This document shows, in pieces, positions 38,190 to 43,635 of a DNA stretch of 43,635 nt. The position numbers and the translations under genes are program-made. Under the pieces are notes generated by a model. That model was not told where the DNA came from. It was given only the letters and a program-made list of their open reading frames with translations, and made no database searches. How positions within the stretch are numbered: the first letter of the stretch is position 1; the number at the start of each line of letters is the position of its first letter. The stretch comes from Amaricoccus solimangrovi (GTDB lineage Bacteria; Pseudomonadota; Alphaproteobacteria; Rhodobacterales; Rhodobacteraceae): NCBI RefSeq assembly GCF_006385685.1, contig NZ_VFRP01000030.1, positions 1 through 43,635 on the forward strand, read 5' to 3'.

Positions 38190-39559
38190 CGTCGAAGCTC
38201 AGCCTCCTGAAACGCCCGCCCGCGGGTCTGGCTCTGGTCCCCGTCGCCTGCCTGCTCGCCGCCTGCGCCGTCGGCCCCGACTACCACGCGCCCTCGATCT
38301 CGCTCTCCTCCCGCTTCGCCGAGAGCGGCGCGGCGAGCGACGGCGACGTTGCCCTGGAACGCTGGTGGACCGGCTTCGGCGATCCGACGCTGAACGCGCT
38401 CGCCGATCAGGGTCTCGCGCAGAACCTCGACATTCTGACCGCCGTGGAGCGGATCAACCAGTCCGAGGCGGTCCTGCGCGCCACCGGTCTGCCCGCGCTC
38501 GTCTCGGGTGATATCGCCGCCGGCACCGGCCGCTCGAAGCAGCAGGGTTCCATCGCGACCGAGTCCTCCGCGACCGCCGCGGCCGATCTCGTCATCGATC
38601 TCTTCGGCGGCGAGCGCCGCGCCCAGGAACAGGCGACGGCTCAACTCCAGGCCAGTGAGCTCGATGTCGGGACCGCGCGGCTCGCCTTCCTCTCCAGCCT
38701 TGTCGGAGCCTATGTCGATGCGCGCTATTATCAGGAAGCCGCCGCGATCACCCGCGGCCTGATCGAGAGCCGCCAGCAGACCCGCGACCTCGTGAAACGC
38801 CAGCAAAGCGTCGGCCTTGCCACCGATCTCGATGTGCTCCAGTCACAGGCGCTGCTCGATCAGACACGAGCGACCCTGCCCGCGTTCGAGCAAGGCTTCG
38901 CAAGCTCGGTCTTTGCCATGGCGACGCTGCTCGCGACGCCGGCGGCCCCCCTGATGACGAGCCTCCAGCGCGGCGCCGCGCAGCCCCGTCCCCCGGCGGG
39001 CGCCGGGGCCGGCATCCCCGCCGATCTCTTGCGCAACCGTCCCGATGTCCGCGCCGCCGAGCGGAGCTACGCCGCCGCCGTCGCGAACGTGGGCGTGGCG
39101 GAGGCCAGCCTCTATCCGAGCCTGGACCTCGCAGGGGCGATCACAGCCTCGAACCCGTCGAGCTGGAGCTTCGGCCCGGCCCTCGTCATTCCGGTCCTGA
39201 ACCAGCCCCTGCTGCGCGCGAGCCGCGATCAGGCGATCTCGGAGGCGAAGCAGGCCGAGCTCGGCTGGCGCCAGACCGTTCTTTCCGCCGTCGAGGACGT
39301 GCAGACCGCGCAGGGAGCCACGATCCGCGGCCGCCGGGAGCTATCCGCGCAGCGGGCGGCGACGGAGAACTACGGCCGCGCCCGTGATCTTTCCCAGCAG
39401 ACCTACGAGGCCGGCACCACCACCTTCCTCGATTTTCTCGATGCCGAACGCTCGGCCGGAACCACGGCCCTCGCCCTCGCCCTCTCCCGGCGCAGCCTCG
39501 CAATTGACTGGGTCTCACTCCAGATCGCTGCCGGTCGCGGCTGGGCCGCCGGCCCGTGA
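38186..39559 (+). CDS. RND efflux outer membrane factor (NodT/OprM family lipoprotein)
   Basis: 457 residues. The lipobox LLAAC puts the lipidated Cys at 27, followed by AVGPDYHAP, the usual start of NodT/OprM proteins. Two repeats of the outer-membrane efflux domain follow, with LQSQALLDQTRATLP, DLLRNRPDVRAAERSYAAAVANVGVAEASLYPSLDLAG and the late ARDLSQQTYEAGTTTFLDFLDAERS. It forms the trimeric TolC-like tunnel. Its ATG overlaps the permease stop (ATGA), so all three efflux proteins are translated together. Confidence 0.95.
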   Translation: MTSKLSLLKRPPAGLALVPVACLLAACAVGPDYHAPSISLSSRFAESGAASDGDVALERWWTGFGDPTLNALADQGLAQNLDILTAVERINQSEAVLRATGLPALVSGDIAAGTGRSKQQGSIATESSATAAADLVIDLFGGERRAQEQATAQLQASELDVGTARLAFLSSLVGAYVDARYYQEAAAITRGLIESRQQTRDLVKRQQSVGLATDLDVLQSQALLDQTRATLPAFEQGFASSVFAMATLLATPAAPLMTSLQRGAAQPRPPAGAGAGIPADLLRNRPDVRAAERSYAAAVANVGVAEASLYPSLDLAGAITASNPSSWSFGPALVIPVLNQPLLRASRDQAISEAKQAELGWRQTVLSAVEDVQTAQGATIRGRRELSAQRAATENYGRARDLSQQTYEAGTTTFLDFLDAERSAGTTALALALSRRSLAIDWVSLQIAAGRGWAAGP

Positions 39560-39627
39560 CATTGCCGCGCGGCTCAGCCGCCGGTTCCGCGGGACGGCGA
39601 AGCTGTCGGCCGGGCCCCGCGTCACCC

Positions 39628-39729
39628 TCACCCGACCAGGCGACTTACCTCCATGCCGCTTCCGATCGGAAGGAGGACGCTGGCGAGCGCGGGCAGCCCG
39701 CCCACGCGCGTGGCGTAGGCGTCGATGGG
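39628..39729 (-). pseudogene. Short remnant, possibly the C-terminus of an O-methyltransferase
   Basis: About 33 residues on the minus strand, ending in a stop at 39628, read IDAYATRVGGLPALASV, then LLPIGSGMEVSRL. The LLPIG-x-G-x-x-x-R pattern resembles the C-terminal strand of class I O-methyltransferases. No matching body is upstream; the IS110 copy begins within 200 bases. The remainder of the 353-base stretch 39560-39912 holds no other gene I can support. Confidence 0.3.
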
Positions 39730-39912
39730 TCGTGTCAGCGGAGGTGGTGTAGGAGCGCCGACCTTCGGAGAGGTCCGAGCCTGCTCAGGCGGCCACGGCG
39801 GGCAGCCTGACGGTGGGATTGTCGGTGACACGCGCCAGGCTTTCAAGATGTCGTCATGGGGCGGCCTGGAGCGGATACGCTGGGCGCGTCCGGCATCGGG
39901 GAGGAAGACGGC

Positions 39913-40996
39913 ATGAAAGCCTTCATCGGCATCGACGTATCGCTCGCGAGTTCGGCGTTCTGCGTGCTCGACGAGCACGGAAACATCCTGAAGCGCGCGC
40001 AGGTGGTCAGCGAGCCCGAGGCCTTCGTCGCGTTCCTCCGCGAGCTGCCCTGGCCCATCGAGGCGATCGGCCTTGAGGCCGGACCGCTCTCGCAATGGCT
40101 CCATCGCGAGCTCGCCGAAGCCGACTTCGAACTGGTCTTGATGGAAACGCGCCAGGTCAAGGCGGTGCTGAAGGCGATACCGGTGAAGACAGATCGCCGG
40201 GACGCGGAGGGCATCGCCCAGTTGCTCCGCATGGGCTGGATCCGCCCCGTCCACTGCAAATCCGTTTCCGCGCAGGAGCTTCGCGCTTTGCTCAGCGCCC
40301 GCGGGGCGGTCCAGAAAGCCGCGCTGGACATCGAGCAATCGCTGCGCGGTGTGCTTCGCAACTTCGGTCTGAAGCTCGGTCGGATCAGCCCAAGCCGCTA
40401 TGAGGCGCGAGTCCGCGAACTTCTGGCGGACAATGCCATGCTCGAGGCAGCGGCCACCGCCATCCTGAAGGCTCGCGCGGCGCTGCGAGCGGAGTTGTCC
40501 GTCCTCGAGGGTCGGCTTCGCGATCTCGCCCGGCGGGACGAGGTCTGCCGGCGGATGATGACGATGCCCGGCGTCGGCGCCGTGGTCGCGCTGACCGTCC
40601 GCGCGGCCATCGATGATCCGGCAAGGTTCCGTTCGTCCCGCGATGTCGGTCCCTGGGTCGGGCTGACGCCCCGACGCGATCAGTCCGGTGAACGCGATCT
40701 CGTCGGGCACATCACCAAGGCGGGAGACGCGATGCTGCGAACCGTCCTGTTTCAACGCGGCGACGGTGATGATGCATCGGGCTCGCCCCTGCTGGCTCAA
40801 AGCCTGGGGTTCGCGGGTGGCCGGCCGGCGTGGGCAAAAGCGCGCGACGGTCGCGGTGGCGCGCCGCATCGGGGTGGCTCTTCACCGCATGTGGATGGAC
40901 GGCACGGACTTCCGCATGACCCGAGACACGGAAACGGTCGCGATCATCGTCTGTCAAACGAACTGGGGATTTGACCCCGCGTATTGCCGCAAGTGA
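39913..40996 (+). pseudogene. IS110-family transposase, frameshifted near its 3' end
   Basis: The N-terminal RuvC-like DEDD domain is intact: IGIDVS (Asp), GLEAGPLSQWL (Glu) and KTDRRDAEGIAQLL (Asp pair). The C-terminal transposase_20 region follows (MMTMPGVGAVVALT, then WVGLTPRRDQSG and HITKAGDAMLRTVLF). At about 40753 one extra base moves the frame: the expected continuation AATVMMHRARPCWLKAWG and RRGQKRATVAVARRIGVALHRMW is in the next frame. The shifted frame ends at 40996, in the repeat of the following DDE element, so the natural 3' end may also be lost. The start ATG 39913 is the first giving the family N-terminus. Confidence 0.85.
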
Positions 40997-42606
40997 GAAT
41001 GTTACCGAGCCGAGCCTCACCATTCGCGCATCATGCGGCGCTGTTGAGGGAGCGCGCGATGAGCGCGATCTCCTGTTCGAGCAGCTCGACGCGGAGGAGC
41101 CTTACAAGTTTCTGGACCGAGCGGGGCCCGACCAGATGGCCGCCGTTGCGATGGGTCAGCCTCTCCTGGATGGCAGCCGCGGTCAGCGTCGGATCGACAG
41201 TGAGCCAGACGCGGACTTCGGCGACATAGGGATCCAGGCGCGACGGCCGACGCTGGATCGGCTTCGTTCTGCGATAGGCCCGACGGTGAAGCCGGGGAGG
41301 CGATTCCGACCGGGCGATGCTCGCGACCGTCGTGCGATCCTGCTCCGTCACGGGCGCGGCTTCGGCTTCTCGCGCGCCCTTCAACCCGCGCCGATCCACC
41401 CGTTGTCCCAGCTCGTCCTGAGCCTGGCGGATCAGGCGCATGAGCTCCACCGGGTCGGATGCCGCGCGTAGCTCGAGCACGCGCTCCCGTGTCGCCGGGG
41501 AAAGATCCTCACGCGCCAGGAGGCGCGCCGCCGGCGTCGTCGGCCGATCCCAGGTCTTGCGCACCTTCGCGCCAATCCGGACCTTCGATCTGAGCTTGAA
41601 CGAGGGCTGGTAAAGGTTAACGTGCAGGCGGGCAGCGGCGTAGAGCCGGCCCAGGGAATGCGCGGTATCGAGACCTTCGAGGCGCCCGTATCCGATGAGG
41701 CGGCGGACGATCGCCCCGTTCTTCTGTTCGACCCAGGCCTGATCGTTCTTCTTGTAGGCGCGAGACCGGGTCACCGTCAGGCCATGGGCGCGGCACCATG
41801 GCACGACTTGGTCGTTCATGAAGCTGCCGTCGTTGTCGAAATCGATGCCCCCGAGCGGGAAGGGAAACAGCGCCATCGCCGCCTCGAGCTCCTTGACCAC
41901 CAGGGGCGCGCTCCGCGTCACCACCGGCACGCACTCCGTCCAGCCGGTCGCGATATCGGTCAGCACGAGGGTCTGGACGAAGGATCCCGCGACATCGGTG
42001 CCTCCATGCGCGACGAAATCCGCCTCGACGAAACCGGGCGCCGGATCGCCCCAGTCGTTGAACGTTCGGACCGGAACCTCGCGCCGGATCGCCGAGCTCA
42101 TGCCAGCCCTCCGTCGGCGTCCCGCCTGAGCGGAGATGCGCGCTTCCGCGAGCAGCCGGTCGATCGTCGCCGGGCTCACCTTCAGGAGTTGGGTGGAGAG
42201 ATCGCTGGCATCGTCGATGACCCCATGACGGATCGCCGCCGGCAAGAGCAGCGGGATCATCTCCCGGAGCCGTTTCGAGCAGACCCGATCCGACAGGTTC
42301 CAGAGCACGAGCAACGCCGCCCGCACCTCGGCGCCATAGCTCGCCCGTCGGCCGCGCCGCTTCGCCTTCGGCACGGGCTCCCGCGCGAGCAGTCGGATCG
42401 CGTGCTTGCGGTGATAGCCGGTCAGCGCGGTGAACTCGTCGAGGATGCGGCCGCGCTCATCACGATCGCCGCGTCGATACCGATCTCCCACAGCCGCCAA
42501 GAGCTCCGCGCGCGTCGCCATGCTGATCCTCCGAACCATCCGTGCTCCGCGACAAGGTCACTCCCTCGCGCGACGCTATCCGGCTCAGCCGCCGGTAACA
42601 GTTTCA
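40994..42606. mobile_element. DDE-type insertion sequence with imperfect inverted repeats
   Basis: TGAGAATGTTACCG (40994-41007) and, inverted, TGAAACTGTTACCG (42606 down to 42593) bracket a single transposase gene. ATTGCC also occurs just outside both repeats, so the true ends may lie some tens of bases further out; no target duplication was identified. It landed at the 3' end of the IS110 copy. Confidence 0.6.
41031..42521 (-). CDS. DDE transposase with rve/integrase core
   Basis: 496 residues from ATG 42521 (GGAGG six bases ahead; 42539 is the first possible start). An N-terminal HTH-rich part has ALTGYHRKHAIRLLAREP. The integrase core (about 160-330) has candidate catalytic acids in VEADFVAHGG, IDFDNDGSFMN and QAWVEQKNG, a D-D-E arrangement. 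A basic C-terminal region follows. The gene is uninterrupted and could be active. The exact IS family is not certain; it recalls ISNCY or IS481-like integrase-core transposases. Confidence 0.88.
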   Translation of the reverse strand: MATRAELLAAVGDRYRRGDRDERGRILDEFTALTGYHRKHAIRLLAREPVPKAKRRGRRASYGAEVRAALLVLWNLSDRVCSKRLREMIPLLLPAAIRHGVIDDASDLSTQLLKVSPATIDRLLAEARISAQAGRRRRAGMSSAIRREVPVRTFNDWGDPAPGFVEADFVAHGGTDVAGSFVQTLVLTDIATGWTECVPVVTRSAPLVVKELEAAMALFPFPLGGIDFDNDGSFMNDQVVPWCRAHGLTVTRSRAYKKNDQAWVEQKNGAIVRRLIGYGRLEGLDTAHSLGRLYAAARLHVNLYQPSFKLRSKVRIGAKVRKTWDRPTTPAARLLAREDLSPATRERVLELRAASDPVELMRLIRQAQDELGQRVDRRGLKGAREAEAAPVTEQDRTTVASIARSESPPRLHRRAYRRTKPIQRRPSRLDPYVAEVRVWLTVDPTLTAAAIQERLTHRNGGHLVGPRSVQKLVRLLRVELLEQEIALIARSLNSAA

Positions 42607-42673
42607 ATGAGGCAATGCGCCCCGTTGTCGCACCGAAGAACTGACCCCTGTTCATGATGCGTTGGTTTCGAGT

Positions 42674-43635
<962 letters not shown>

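Overview
The window is GC-rich, densely coded DNA. Protein similarity by eye points to an alphaproteobacterium; the order is not resolved. Its centre, roughly 2.3 to 33.7 kb, looks like an accessory island built around selenocysteine (Sec). All four Sec genes are present: tRNA-Sec selC (anticodon TCA), selA, selB and selD. Immediately after selD lies a gene that only makes sense if an in-frame TGA at 26818-26820 is read as Sec. It encodes a 575-residue protein with a C-U-G-S-C motif, of the UGSC (seleno)protein type.

Layout. 0-0.2 kb: end of an IS110-type transposase. 0.3-3.5 kb (minus): siderophore-interacting flavoprotein, Tat-exported transglutaminase-like protein, ABC ATPase. 3.6-7.2 kb (minus): two class III CoA-transferases and a MaoC-type hydratase, read from a promoter whose -10 is overlapped by a palindromic operator. 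7.4-8.8 kb: Tat-exported sulfite-oxidase-like molybdoenzyme. 8.9-9.9 kb (minus): selC followed 22 bases later by a haloacetate-dehalogenase-like hydrolase. 10-12.6 kb: thioredoxin-reductase-like flavoprotein and an MFS exporter. 20.3 down to 12.6 kb (minus): lactonase, selA, thiolase, trxB, enoyl-CoA hydratase and a bifunctional hydratase/3-hydroxyacyl-CoA dehydrogenase, largely overlapping or tightly spaced. 20.5-21.8 kb: LysR-type regulator with two N-terminal HTH domains. 21.8-23.8 kb (minus): selB. 23.9-25.3 kb: CapA-like phosphoesterase. 25.4-32.8 kb: selD, selenoprotein, Tat-type solute-binding protein, fused ABC permease, LUD protein and CitE-like lyase in one direction. 33-33.7 kb: FadR-type (FCD) GntR regulator. 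33.9-39.6 kb: a complete tripartite RND efflux operon. 39.6-43.6 kb: scrapyard of a frameshifted IS110, a DDE insertion sequence, and fragments of an autotransporter-like barrel, enolase and pyruvate kinase.

How the parts may work together (inference). A 12-base sequence, ATTGTCTAACAA, occurs upstream of both the MaoC/CoA-transferase operon and the lactonase-selA-thiolase operon. It fits the TNGTNNNACNA consensus of FadR-type GntR operators, and a FadR-type regulator is encoded at 33 kb. The solute-binding protein and permease share an operon with the selenoprotein, while a possible matching ATPase sits with the CoA-transferases. I read this as a regulon for uptake and CoA-dependent breakdown of an unidentified organic acid, with a selenoprotein redox step served by one or both thioredoxin-reductase-like enzymes. 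The Sec machinery appears to travel with its client. The substrate cannot be read from sequence; the sulfite oxidase, dehalogenase-like hydrolase and MaoC/CaiB/CitE combination are clues only.
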